From NCBI GenBank assembly GCA_022641595.1, contig JALCDN010000007.1, positions 1 through 41,258 of the forward strand: a DNA stretch of 41,258 nt. Reading direction: 5' to 3'. Both the position numbers and the translations under genes were made by a program. Numbering within the stretch: position 1 is the first letter of the stretch; each line of letters starts with the position of its first letter. A model generated the notes under the pieces. That model was given only the letters and a program-made list of their open reading frames with translations. It was not told the DNA's origin and made no database searches. Positions 7,709 through 15,201 of this stretch are shown here, in pieces. Source of the stretch: Ruminococcus sp. Lineage in GTDB: Bacteria; Bacillota; Clostridia; Oscillospirales; Ruminococcaceae.

Positions 7709-7738
7709 TTGACAGTATGTTAGTCAATGTGGTATAAT
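7709..7738 (+). promoter_or_regulatory. Main promoter of the ABC-type polysaccharide operon
   Basis: A perfect TTGACA at 7709-7714 and a perfect TATAAT at 7733-7738 are separated by 18 bases. It is the strongest promoter in the window and lies about 230 bases before the first gene, leaving a long leader. Confidence 0.85.
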
Positions 7739-7744
7739 TAAAGA

Positions 7745-7967
7745 ATCGTTATGCTTTGACAGAATTTGCTAATTGCGATTTTTCTTAATTCTGCGTCATA
7801 ATTGATATTTTAAGCAGATATTATATTTAATTGATATGACATTTTCTTGCGATTTTTATTTTGTATCAATTGTAACTGAGCTTGCATCAAATTGCCTTTA
7901 AGTAGATGCCCTGAAGCTCAACTATTTGCTGAATGATGGGCGATGCCCTTTATCAAAGGAGTATGCA
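7745..7967 (+). other. Long 5' leader of the polysaccharide operon
   Basis: About 220 untranslated bases separate the promoter from wzm. They contain an 11-base direct repeat TTGCGATTTTT (7773 and 7847), a repeated AATTGATAT (7800 and 7829) and a repeated GATGCCCT (7905-7912 and 7942-7949). A GGGC at 7938-7941 can pair with either copy of GCCC; the downstream pairing forms a tight hairpin 7 bases before the AAAGGAG site. No known riboswitch, T-box or JUMPstart/ops element was recognised. A regulatory leader is plausible but unproven. Confidence 0.4.
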
Positions 7968-8744
7968 ATGAATGCTTTAAGAGAACTTTATGATTATCGT
8001 GAAATGATTTTCAGTCTTGTCAGAAAAGATCTGAGAGGAAGATACAAGGGTTCTGTTCTTGGATTTTTATGGACATTTATTAACCCTCTTCTTCAATTGG
8101 TAGTATATACTGTGGTTTTTTCGTTTATACTAAAGACAAATATAGATAGGTATTATCTTTATTTGTTTGTTGCACTGATTCCGTGGATTTTCTTCTCTTC
8201 GTCTGTTACAGGAGGATCTTCATCTATAGTTGCACAGAAAGACTTGATAAAGAAAATTTATTTCCCTCGTGAAGTAATACCTATTTCTTATGTTACAAGC
8301 TGTTTTGTAAATATGCTTTTGTGCTTTATAGTTATATTTTTTGTTATAATCGTTTCAGGTTCCGGCATAAATCCTGTTGCAATACTTACACTTCCTGTAA
8401 TTATGATAGTAGAGTATGTTCTTGCTCTTGGTATGGCTATGTTGGCTTCAGCAATAACAGTGTATTTTCGTGACCTTGAGCATATTCTTGGCATTTTTAT
8501 GATGGCGTGGATGTATATGACACCTATTATGTATGACAAACAAATAGTCCCGAAAAGACTGATGCCCATATTCAATCTAAACCCTATGACTCACGTTATT
8601 GAATGCTACAGAAATGTACTTTATTATAAAACCATGCCTGATCTTAATTCATTGCTTTCGTCATGCATACTCGGCGTTTTCTTCCTTGCACTCGGAAGCA
8701 TTGTATTTCGTAAGCTTCAGAAACACTTTGCGGAGGAATTGTGA
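7968..8744 (+). CDS. wzm: ABC-2 type polysaccharide export permease (Wzm/TagG-like)
   Basis: The 258-residue membrane protein is the permease half of a polysaccharide ABC exporter. It would move the undecaprenyl-linked glycan across the membrane together with the ATPase encoded next. The N-terminal cytoplasmic helix has the family motif VRKDLRGRYKGSVLGFLWTFINPLL, followed by about six membrane segments. The loop SIVAQKDLIKKIYFPREVIP is the conserved coupling/gate region, and the final segments include NPMTHVIECYRN, also typical. AAAGGAG at 7955-7961 fixes the ATG at 7968; a TTG further upstream in frame lacks such a site. It overlaps the ATPase gene by one base (ATGA), implying translational coupling. 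Confidence 0.95.
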   Translation: MNALRELYDYREMIFSLVRKDLRGRYKGSVLGFLWTFINPLLQLVVYTVVFSFILKTNIDRYYLYLFVALIPWIFFSSSVTGGSSSIVAQKDLIKKIYFPREVIPISYVTSCFVNMLLCFIVIFFVIIVSGSGINPVAILTLPVIMIVEYVLALGMAMLASAITVYFRDLEHILGIFMMAWMYMTPIMYDKQIVPKRLMPIFNLNPMTHVIECYRNVLYYKTMPDLNSLLSSCILGVFFLALGSIVFRKLQKHFAEEL

Positions 8745-10030
8745 TGAATCAGGAAGAAATTGCTATTGAAGTCAAAGATATTACTAAAAAATTCAAAATA
8801 TATTACGATAAAGGCAGTCAGCTTAAAGAAAAACTTTTATTCAGAAAACGAAGCAGATACGAGGAACGCCTTGTACTCAAAGGAATAAGCTTCAAAGTGA
8901 AAAAAGGTGAAGCAATAGGACTTATCGGTCATAACGGCTGCGGAAAAAGTACAACACTTAAGCTGCTTACAAAAATTATGTATCCGGACAGCGGTTCTAT
9001 AATAATGAACGGAAGAGTTTCAAGTCTGATAGAACTTGGTGCAGGATTTCATCCTGATATGAGCGGCAGAGAAAATATCTATACAAATGCAGCTATTTTC
9101 GGTCTTACAAAAAAAGAAATCGACTCACGTCTTAATGATATTATATCATTTTCAGAGCTTGAACAGTTCATTGATAACCCTGTAAGGACGTATTCATCTG
9201 GAATGTATATGCGCCTTGCATTTTCTGTTGCTATAAATGTTGATGCAGATATTCTTCTGATTGACGAAATACTTGGTGTCGGTGATGCTAATTTTCAGGC
9301 AAAATGCTTTAATAAACTTCGTGAAATCAAGGCAAATGGCACTACAATCGTTATAGTCTCACATTCACTCGGTCAGATTGAACAGATATGCGAAAGATCT
9401 ATCTGGATTCATGACGGTCTTATAAGAGCAGAGGGAAAACCTAAGGATATTGACCTTGAGTATCTCGAATTTATGGGACAAAAGCTCCAGGAAAATACAG
9501 AAAAAGAACTCGCTGAAAAATCTCAGAACAGTGAAGATAATAATGATTCTGAAAAAGAGGCTGACGATAATAATGCCAGTTCCGATTCAGACGAAGATTC
9601 TAAGCTTAAAAACAGATGGGGAAACGGAAATGCAAGAATTACTTCAATCAGAGCATTTTCCGAAAATGGTATGGAACAGCGTGTTTTTAAAACAGGTGAA
9701 GATATTAAGATCAATGTTGAGTATGCTGTAAAGCAAAAGGTTGATGACGCAGTCTTTGGAATTGGTATATTTAACCTTAATGGTGTTCAATGCTATGGAA
9801 CTAATACACATATTGACAAATTTGATATGTTCAGCCTGGAGAAAAACGGATGTGCTACTGTTGTTCTGAAAAATGTAAGCTTGCTTCCAGGAGAATATAT
9901 AATTGATATTGCTATTGAATCAGGCGACGGTATTCCGATAGACTATTTTAAGGAAGCTTACAGAATAGAGATGATTTCTTCTGTTGGTGACGTTGGAATT
10001 ACAAGAATTGAACATGAATGGCAAATATGA
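8744..10030 (+). CDS. wzt: Polysaccharide ABC exporter ATPase with C-terminal Wzt carbohydrate-binding domain
   Basis: The 428-residue protein powers glycan export with the preceding permease. Residues 1-245 form the nucleotide-binding domain: Walker A GHNGCGKST (62-70), signature YSSGMYMR (150-157), Walker B ILLIDE (170-175) and the switch His in VSHS. Residues 250-289 are an acidic low-complexity linker rich in Glu, Asp, Ser and Asn. Residues 290-428 match the Wzt C-terminal beta-sandwich, starting RWGNGNARIT and containing GIGIFNLNGVQCYGTNT. In the E. coli O9a and Klebsiella O12 systems this domain recognises the capped non-reducing end of the exported chain. TagH-type teichoic-acid exporters lack this domain, so recognition of a specific chain end is expected here. 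The gene starts within the wzm stop. Confidence 0.95.
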   Translation: MNQEEIAIEVKDITKKFKIYYDKGSQLKEKLLFRKRSRYEERLVLKGISFKVKKGEAIGLIGHNGCGKSTTLKLLTKIMYPDSGSIIMNGRVSSLIELGAGFHPDMSGRENIYTNAAIFGLTKKEIDSRLNDIISFSELEQFIDNPVRTYSSGMYMRLAFSVAINVDADILLIDEILGVGDANFQAKCFNKLREIKANGTTIVIVSHSLGQIEQICERSIWIHDGLIRAEGKPKDIDLEYLEFMGQKLQENTEKELAEKSQNSEDNNDSEKEADDNNASSDSDEDSKLKNRWGNGNARITSIRAFSENGMEQRVFKTGEDIKINVEYAVKQKVDDAVFGIGIFNLNGVQCYGTNTHIDKFDMFSLEKNGCATVVLKNVSLLPGEYIIDIAIESGDGIPIDYFKEAYRIEMISSVGDVGITRIEHEWQI

Positions 10031-10054
10031 AACATATAGCCGGAGGAATATGCT

Positions 10055-11197
10055 ATGAGCAATATAGATAACTTTTTGCAAAGTTCCAGAAAATCAAAAT
10101 TCAAAAGAATTGTCAGAAAACTTCTTTATGGTCATATTCTCTCCGGCCTTGAAGCAGTAAGCCTGGATATCAATGAAAATTCTAAGAATATAAAGGCTTG
10201 CTCAGAACAGGTTGAATATGCACTTAAAACAATAGAGCTTTTAAGACATGATGCTGAAAATCTTGGCGAAAACGTAAGAGTCCTTAATTCAAAGTCAACA
10301 GTATTAAAAAATGATTTCGATAATTTATGCGTAAATGTACGAAATAATAATAATGTAATTGACCAGTTGAGCAGTGAACTTGAACTTTCAAAAACAAAAC
10401 TTGCAGGTATTCAGAAAAATATAAAGGCATATTCAAATTCAGGTAAAAGTGAAACGATTTCTGCTTCAGATGAAAAAGAAAATGTACAGCAAAATGCTAT
10501 TAAGCCTTTGCAGGATAAAGAATCGGAATACGATTCAATAGACTATTTTGACTTTGAAAACCATTTCCGTGGTTCTATCGAAAGCATAAAGAAGTCGCAA
10601 AGCTGCTATCTGAAATACTTTAAGTATAAGGAAAATGTTGTTGACATCGGTTGCGGAAGAGGGGAGTTTCTCTCGCTTCTTAAAGATAATGGTATACACG
10701 CAAAAGGTGTTGACGTATATGAGCCTTATGTCGATTACTGTAATATGAAAGGCTTTCAGGCTATATGCGGTGACGGAGTCGCTTACCTTGATTCACTCGA
10801 CAGTATTGACGGAATTTTTGTAGGTCAAGTTGTTGAACATCTTCAGACTCATCAGATAATAAGACTTTGCAATACTGCTTTTGAAAAACTTACAAATGGA
10901 GGTTGCCTTGTTATCGAAACTCCTAACCCGACATCACTTGCTATATATACAAATGCCTTTTACATCGATCCATCTCATGTAAAGCCGGTTCACCCGCTTA
11001 CATTGAAATACCACCTCGAAAAAGCAGGATTTAAAAATACGGAAATTGTCTATACAGCAGGCAGTCGTCCTCCGGTTTCAATTCCGGAACTGAAATGTAA
11101 CAATTCAGATAATATAAATGAATTTAATCAGGCTATGCAAAAGGTATCTGACATAATGTTCGGCAGTCAGGACTATGCAATAATCGCTGTAAAGTAG
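10055..11197 (+). CDS. SAM-dependent methyltransferase with N-terminal coiled coil
   Basis: This 380-residue protein has a basic amphipathic stretch near the start (KSKFKRIVRKLLYG), a long predicted coiled coil (about 30-125) and a Ser/Glu-rich linker. A class I methyltransferase domain follows (about 160-380). Motif I is VVDIGCGRGEF (196-205), followed by the acidic residue in KGVDVYEP and the motif VGQVVEHL. The C-terminal part (IETPNPTSLAIYTNAFYIDPSHVKPVHP) resembles methyltransferases of polysaccharide loci. Being next to a Wzt with a chain-end-binding domain, it may methylate the growing glycan's terminus. In E. coli O9a, WbdD combines methyltransferase/kinase and coiled coil to set chain length, though in a different domain order. 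The methyltransferase call is firm; the capping role is inferred. GGAGGA at 10042 supports the start. Confidence 0.85.
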   Translation: MSNIDNFLQSSRKSKFKRIVRKLLYGHILSGLEAVSLDINENSKNIKACSEQVEYALKTIELLRHDAENLGENVRVLNSKSTVLKNDFDNLCVNVRNNNNVIDQLSSELELSKTKLAGIQKNIKAYSNSGKSETISASDEKENVQQNAIKPLQDKESEYDSIDYFDFENHFRGSIESIKKSQSCYLKYFKYKENVVDIGCGRGEFLSLLKDNGIHAKGVDVYEPYVDYCNMKGFQAICGDGVAYLDSLDSIDGIFVGQVVEHLQTHQIIRLCNTAFEKLTNGGCLVIETPNPTSLAIYTNAFYIDPSHVKPVHPLTLKYHLEKAGFKNTEIVYTAGSRPPVSIPELKCNNSDNINEFNQAMQKVSDIMFGSQDYAIIAVK

Positions 11198-11215
11198 TCT
11201 CGAAAGGAAAATTTT

Positions 11216-11716
11216 ATGGAAAATGAAAATAATATCTGCATAGACGATATTATGCAGCAGATAAAAACTGAAATAAAAGAAAAAAATCTTACTTCTGATA
11301 TGCTGAGTTTCGATGATGTTCCTTATAAAACCGCTGAAGAAATGAACCTGACTGACAAAAATATTTTGCAGGATACAGAACCAGCTTCAATTTATGTCAA
11401 CAGCCACTATTATATTCAGCCTTATAAGGAGCTTTCAGGTAATCCATTCGCTGTTTTTGTAAAAAAAGTAATAAGAAAACTTACAAAATTTTACGTTGAA
11501 CCGATTACTTTCGAGCAGAACGAATTTAACGTGAATGTTGTCAGACTTATCAATTCACTAAGAAATTCTGAAAATAACAGAAACACTGATGCGGAAAAGT
11601 CAGATAAGCTTCTTAGCCGCATTGAGGTTCTTGAACTTAAGCAAAAAAGTCTGGCATCTAAAATAGAAAAGCTCGAAAAAGAAAATGCGGATCTGAAACA
11701 ACGCCTCGGAAAGTAG
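11216..11716 (+). CDS. Coiled-coil protein of unknown function in a polysaccharide operon
   Basis: This 166-residue protein has no enzyme domain I recognise. It starts with an acidic segment (about 1-55). A conserved-looking basic stretch follows (NPFAVFVKKVIRKLTKFYVEPI, about 82-103), then QNEFNVNVVRLINSL and a strong heptad-repeat coiled coil to the C terminus (about 130-166). The basic amphipathic stretch plus coil echoes the N terminus of the methyltransferase encoded just upstream (KRIVRKLLYG plus coil). The two may form a membrane-associated complex. AAAGGAAA precedes the ATG. Gaps of 18 and 7 bases to its neighbours place it firmly in the operon. It could be a scaffold or ruler component; no function is claimed. 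Confidence 0.75.
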   Translation: MENENNICIDDIMQQIKTEIKEKNLTSDMLSFDDVPYKTAEEMNLTDKNILQDTEPASIYVNSHYYIQPYKELSGNPFAVFVKKVIRKLTKFYVEPITFEQNEFNVNVVRLINSLRNSENNRNTDAEKSDKLLSRIEVLELKQKSLASKIEKLEKENADLKQRLGK

Positions 11717-11723
11717 GATAATT

Positions 11724-12794
11724 ATGGAAATGATTCAGCTTCTTCCTACGTTATCATTTGGTGACGCTGTTGGAAACGATACGATTGCACTTAAAGGTGC
11801 AATAAGAAATATGGGCTTTAAAACGTCAATTTATGCCGAAAATGTTGATGCACGTCTGCCTAAAAACACCGGAGAAAATATTTCAAAGCTAAAAGGCGTA
11901 AGCAAGGACGATGTTATTATATATCATAAATCTACGGGAACAGACCTGAGTTTTAAAATTCCTGAATATAAATGCCGCAAAATTATGATTTATCATAACA
12001 TAACTCCTTCTGAATTTTTCAGACCATATAATTCAATCGCCGTATCTCTTACAGAATATGGTCTCGAGGGCGTAAAATATTTGTCTGATAAGGTTGACTA
12101 TTGTCTGGCAGATTCGTCATTTAACAAATCAGAACTTATAAAAGCCGGATATAAATGTCCAATAGATGTACGACCGATACTTATACCGTTCGATGATTAT
12201 AAAAAAAAGCCGGATGAAGAAATTGTAAGAAAGTTTTCGTCAGATGGATATGTGAATATTATTTTTGTCGGCAGAATAGCTCCAAACAAAAAACATGAAA
12301 ATATAATAAGAGCTTTCTGTCAGTATAAGAAAATAAACCCGAAGTCGCGTTTGTTTCTCGTAGGTTCATATTCTGGTATGGAAAATTATTATGAAAGACT
12401 GCTGAAATATGTAAAGGCTCTTGAGCTTGATGATGTATATTTCACAGGCCATATCAAATTTAATCAGATACTTGCTTATTATAGAATTGCAGATATTTTT
12501 CTTTGCATGAGTGAACATGAGGGATTTTGTGTGCCTCTTGTTGAGGCAATGTTTTTTAATGTACCAATAATTGCTTATGATACAAGTGCTATTTCCGATA
12601 CTCTTGGTGGAAGCGGAATCCTTATAAATGATAATGACCCGTTGTTTACTGCTATGCTGATTGACAAGCTTGTTAATGATGACATCCTGCGCAGTCGTGT
12701 CATTGAAAAGCAGAAATCAAGGCTTGAGGATTTTCGCTATGAAAAAATACGTGATATGTTTGAAATGTATCTCAAAAATTTCCTCGGAAAGTAA
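11724..12794 (+). CDS. GT4-family glycosyltransferase
   Basis: The 356-residue protein is a GT-B-fold retaining glycosyltransferase. The acceptor-side N-terminal domain includes VIIYHKSTGTDL and HNITPSEFF. The nucleotide-sugar domain starts with NIIFVGRIAPNKKHENIIRAF (about 178-198), whose Arg and Lys bind the diphosphate. The retaining-GT E-x7-E motif is Glu266 to Glu274 within EHEGFCVPLVEAM. It probably adds one sugar to the lipid-linked chain on the cytoplasmic face before ABC export. The sugar is unknown. It lies 7 bases after the coiled-coil gene and is the first of three consecutive GT4 genes. Confidence 0.92.
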   Translation: MEMIQLLPTLSFGDAVGNDTIALKGAIRNMGFKTSIYAENVDARLPKNTGENISKLKGVSKDDVIIYHKSTGTDLSFKIPEYKCRKIMIYHNITPSEFFRPYNSIAVSLTEYGLEGVKYLSDKVDYCLADSSFNKSELIKAGYKCPIDVRPILIPFDDYKKKPDEEIVRKFSSDGYVNIIFVGRIAPNKKHENIIRAFCQYKKINPKSRLFLVGSYSGMENYYERLLKYVKALELDDVYFTGHIKFNQILAYYRIADIFLCMSEHEGFCVPLVEAMFFNVPIIAYDTSAISDTLGGSGILINDNDPLFTAMLIDKLVNDDILRSRVIEKQKSRLEDFRYEKIRDMFEMYLKNFLGK

Positions 12795-12805
12795 TGGTGT
12801 TGTAA

Positions 12806-14005
12806 TTGAAAAAAATAGGCTTTGTTGTTCCATGGTTTGACGATAAAATTCCCGGTGGTGCCGAAATGGAAATGCGTGAGGTTTCTGCACATTTGCATAT
12901 GTACGGTGCCGACGTTGAAATACTTACAACTTGCGTCAAGGAATTTGGTGCTGACTGGAGCGTGAATTTTTACCGTGAAGGTGATTCGGTTTCCGCAACA
13001 GGCATAAAAGTAAGAAGATTTAAAGTAAGGAAACGTAATACGGCGGCTTTTGATGCTGTAAACCTGAAGCTTATGAATAAACAGAAGATTACACTGGAAG
13101 AAGAGGACATTTTTCTCAACGAAATGGTAAACAGTCCTGAGCTTTACAAATATATCAGAGAACATAAAGATGAATATTCGGTTTTTGTATATATTCCTTA
13201 TATGTTTGGTACAACATATTTTGGCGTAAAAGCGTGTCCTGAGAAAGCAGTTCTTATTCCTTGTTTTCATGATGAAGCTTATGCATATCTTCAAAGATTC
13301 AAAGAAATATTTCCAACAGCTGCTGGCATGGTCTTTAATGCCAAGCCTGAACAGGTGCTTGCAGAAAAACTGTACGGATTCAGCAAAAGTGGCACTAAAA
13401 CTGTTCTTATGGGTATTGGTATGGATACAAATATATCAGCCGATGCTGAAGCTTTCAGAAAAAAATTCAATATTAATAAACCTTTTATTCTTTATGCAGG
13501 CAGAAAAGATGAAGGTAAAAATGTACACACGCTTATAAAATATTTTTCGGAATATAAAAAACGTATTGATAATGATATGCAGCTTGTTCTCATTGGCGGC
13601 GGAAAACTTGAAATACCAGGTGATGTCCGCAATGATGTGCATGACCTCGGATTCGTCGATATTCAGGACAAATATAATGCTTGCGGTGCAGCTATGGTTA
13701 TGTGTCAACCGTCAAAAAATGAGAGCTTTTCACTTGTAATTATGGAAAGCTGGCTTTGCAACCGTCCAGTTATAGTACACGAAAAATGTGCTGTAACAAA
13801 GAATTTTGTTTCAGAATCAAATGGCGGTCTGTATTTTGATAATTACTTTGAATTTGAAGGCTGTGTGAACTATATATACAGTCATGCTGATGTTTCCGAC
13901 AAAATGGGCGTAAACGGCAGACAATATGTTCTTGAACATTTTAAGTGGGACGTTATAACAGAAAAATATATAAAGTTTTTTAAAGAAATTGCAGGTGAAA
14001 TCTGA
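12806..14005 (+). CDS. GT4-family glycosyltransferase (TTG start)
   Basis: The 399-residue GT-B protein begins with the usual first strand KKIGFVVPWFDDKIPGGAEM, whose Gly-Gly-Ala-Glu loop contacts the acceptor. The C-terminal donor domain starts at FILYAGRKDEGKNVHTLIKYF and contains E-x7-E within NESFSLVIMESW. The only sensible start is TTG at 12806; the next in-frame Met would remove the first strand and the GGAE loop. The ribosome site is weak, so low translation relative to its neighbours is possible. It closely resembles the next gene's product (shared SNGGLYF-x-NYFEFEG near the end), pointing to tandem duplication. Sugar specificity is unknown. Confidence 0.9.
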   Translation: MKKIGFVVPWFDDKIPGGAEMEMREVSAHLHMYGADVEILTTCVKEFGADWSVNFYREGDSVSATGIKVRRFKVRKRNTAAFDAVNLKLMNKQKITLEEEDIFLNEMVNSPELYKYIREHKDEYSVFVYIPYMFGTTYFGVKACPEKAVLIPCFHDEAYAYLQRFKEIFPTAAGMVFNAKPEQVLAEKLYGFSKSGTKTVLMGIGMDTNISADAEAFRKKFNINKPFILYAGRKDEGKNVHTLIKYFSEYKKRIDNDMQLVLIGGGKLEIPGDVRNDVHDLGFVDIQDKYNACGAAMVMCQPSKNESFSLVIMESWLCNRPVIVHEKCAVTKNFVSESNGGLYFDNYFEFEGCVNYIYSHADVSDKMGVNGRQYVLEHFKWDVITEKYIKFFKEIAGEI

Positions 14006-14007
14006 AA

Positions 14008-15186
14008 ATGAAAAAAATAGCTCTTGTTAATCAAAGATATGGTCTCGAAGTAAACGGCGGTTCTGAATATTACACAAGACTTATCGCTGAACGGCTTGCA
14101 AATCATTTTGAAGTCGATGTTATTACAACAAAGGCTCTCGATTACACAACATGGGCGAATTATTATAAAAATGATGTGGAAAAAATAAATGGAGTTAATG
14201 TCCTGCGTTTTCCCGTCAAAGCTTTGAGAGCAGATGATTTCAACGATTATAACGGCAGATATCTTGAATATATAAGAACAAATGGTACAGATTTAAAACG
14301 TGAAGATGTCTGGTTTGAAAAACAGGGACCGCTTTGTCCTGATGCAATAGACTATATAAGAAAAAATAAGGATAAGTATGATGTATTTATATTTGTCACA
14401 TATCTTTATTACCTTACAGTAAAAGGGCTTCCCGAAGTCGCAGAAAAAGCTGTACTTATTCCTACTGCTCATGAAGAACCATTTATTCACTTCAAAACTT
14501 TCGAGACTATTTTTAATCTCCCAAAAGCTTTTGTTTTTCTTACTGATGAGGAAAAATCACTTGTTCAGAATTTGTTTTCATGCAAGAATATTATGTGCGA
14601 TGTAATGGGTACAGGCGTTGAAATACCATCAGTTCCGGATGCAGCGGCATTTAGAGAAAAATATAATATAAATGATGAATATATAATATATGTTGGCAGA
14701 ATAGACGAAGGTAAGGACTGTCCGATGCTTTTCAAATATTTTCTTGAATACAAAAAACGCCATTCGGAAAGTAAACTAAAGCTAATTCTTATGGGAAAAC
14801 AAGTATGCGATATACCAAAATCAAATGATATAATAAGTCTTGGGTTTGTCAGCGAAGAAGATAAATTCAACGGTATATGTGCAGCAAAATGCCTTGTTTT
14901 GCCATCAAAATTTGAGAGCCTTTCGATTTCCGTTCTTGAAGCAATGTCACTTTCGGTTCCTGTAATAGTAAATGGAGTATGTCAGGTGCTTAAAGGTCAT
15001 TGTACGAAAAGTAACGGCGGACTGTACTATATGAACTACTTTGAATTTGAAGGAATTATTGATTACATTTTTTCACACAATACTGAATATCTGCAAATGC
15101 GCCTGAATGCAAGAAAATATATAACAGATAATTATGAATGGGACGCAATTATGAAAAAATTTGAAAATCTCATAAGCAGTATATAA
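14008..15186 (+). CDS. GT4-family glycosyltransferase, paralogue of the preceding gene
   Basis: The 392-residue GT-B protein starts MKKIALVNQRYGLEVNGGSEYYTRL, an acceptor-side start of the same type as its neighbour. The donor domain begins at YIIYVGRIDEGKDCPMLFKYF, and E-x7-E lies in FESLSISVLEAM. The C-terminal SNGGLYYMNYFEFEG is almost the same as in the protein encoded upstream, while the N-terminal halves differ more, as expected if donor use is conserved and acceptor use has diverged. It starts 2 bases after the preceding stop. It likely adds the next residue in the same chain; this is inferred from order only. Confidence 0.92.
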   Translation: MKKIALVNQRYGLEVNGGSEYYTRLIAERLANHFEVDVITTKALDYTTWANYYKNDVEKINGVNVLRFPVKALRADDFNDYNGRYLEYIRTNGTDLKREDVWFEKQGPLCPDAIDYIRKNKDKYDVFIFVTYLYYLTVKGLPEVAEKAVLIPTAHEEPFIHFKTFETIFNLPKAFVFLTDEEKSLVQNLFSCKNIMCDVMGTGVEIPSVPDAAAFREKYNINDEYIIYVGRIDEGKDCPMLFKYFLEYKKRHSESKLKLILMGKQVCDIPKSNDIISLGFVSEEDKFNGICAAKCLVLPSKFESLSISVLEAMSLSVPVIVNGVCQVLKGHCTKSNGGLYYMNYFEFEGIIDYIFSHNTEYLQMRLNARKYITDNYEWDAIMKKFENLISSI

Positions 15187-15201
15187 GAAAAAGGTGACGG
15201 A

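Noticed and set aside
8744-10030. TagH-type teichoic acid exporter ATPase
   Set aside because: The C-terminal domain matches Wzt (GIGIFNLNGVQCYGTNT), and no teichoic acid polymerase or glycerophosphate transferase genes are present.
12737-13294. 185-residue open frame on the minus strand
   Set aside because: It is antisense to two GT4 genes and its sequence looks like a random AT-rich frame.
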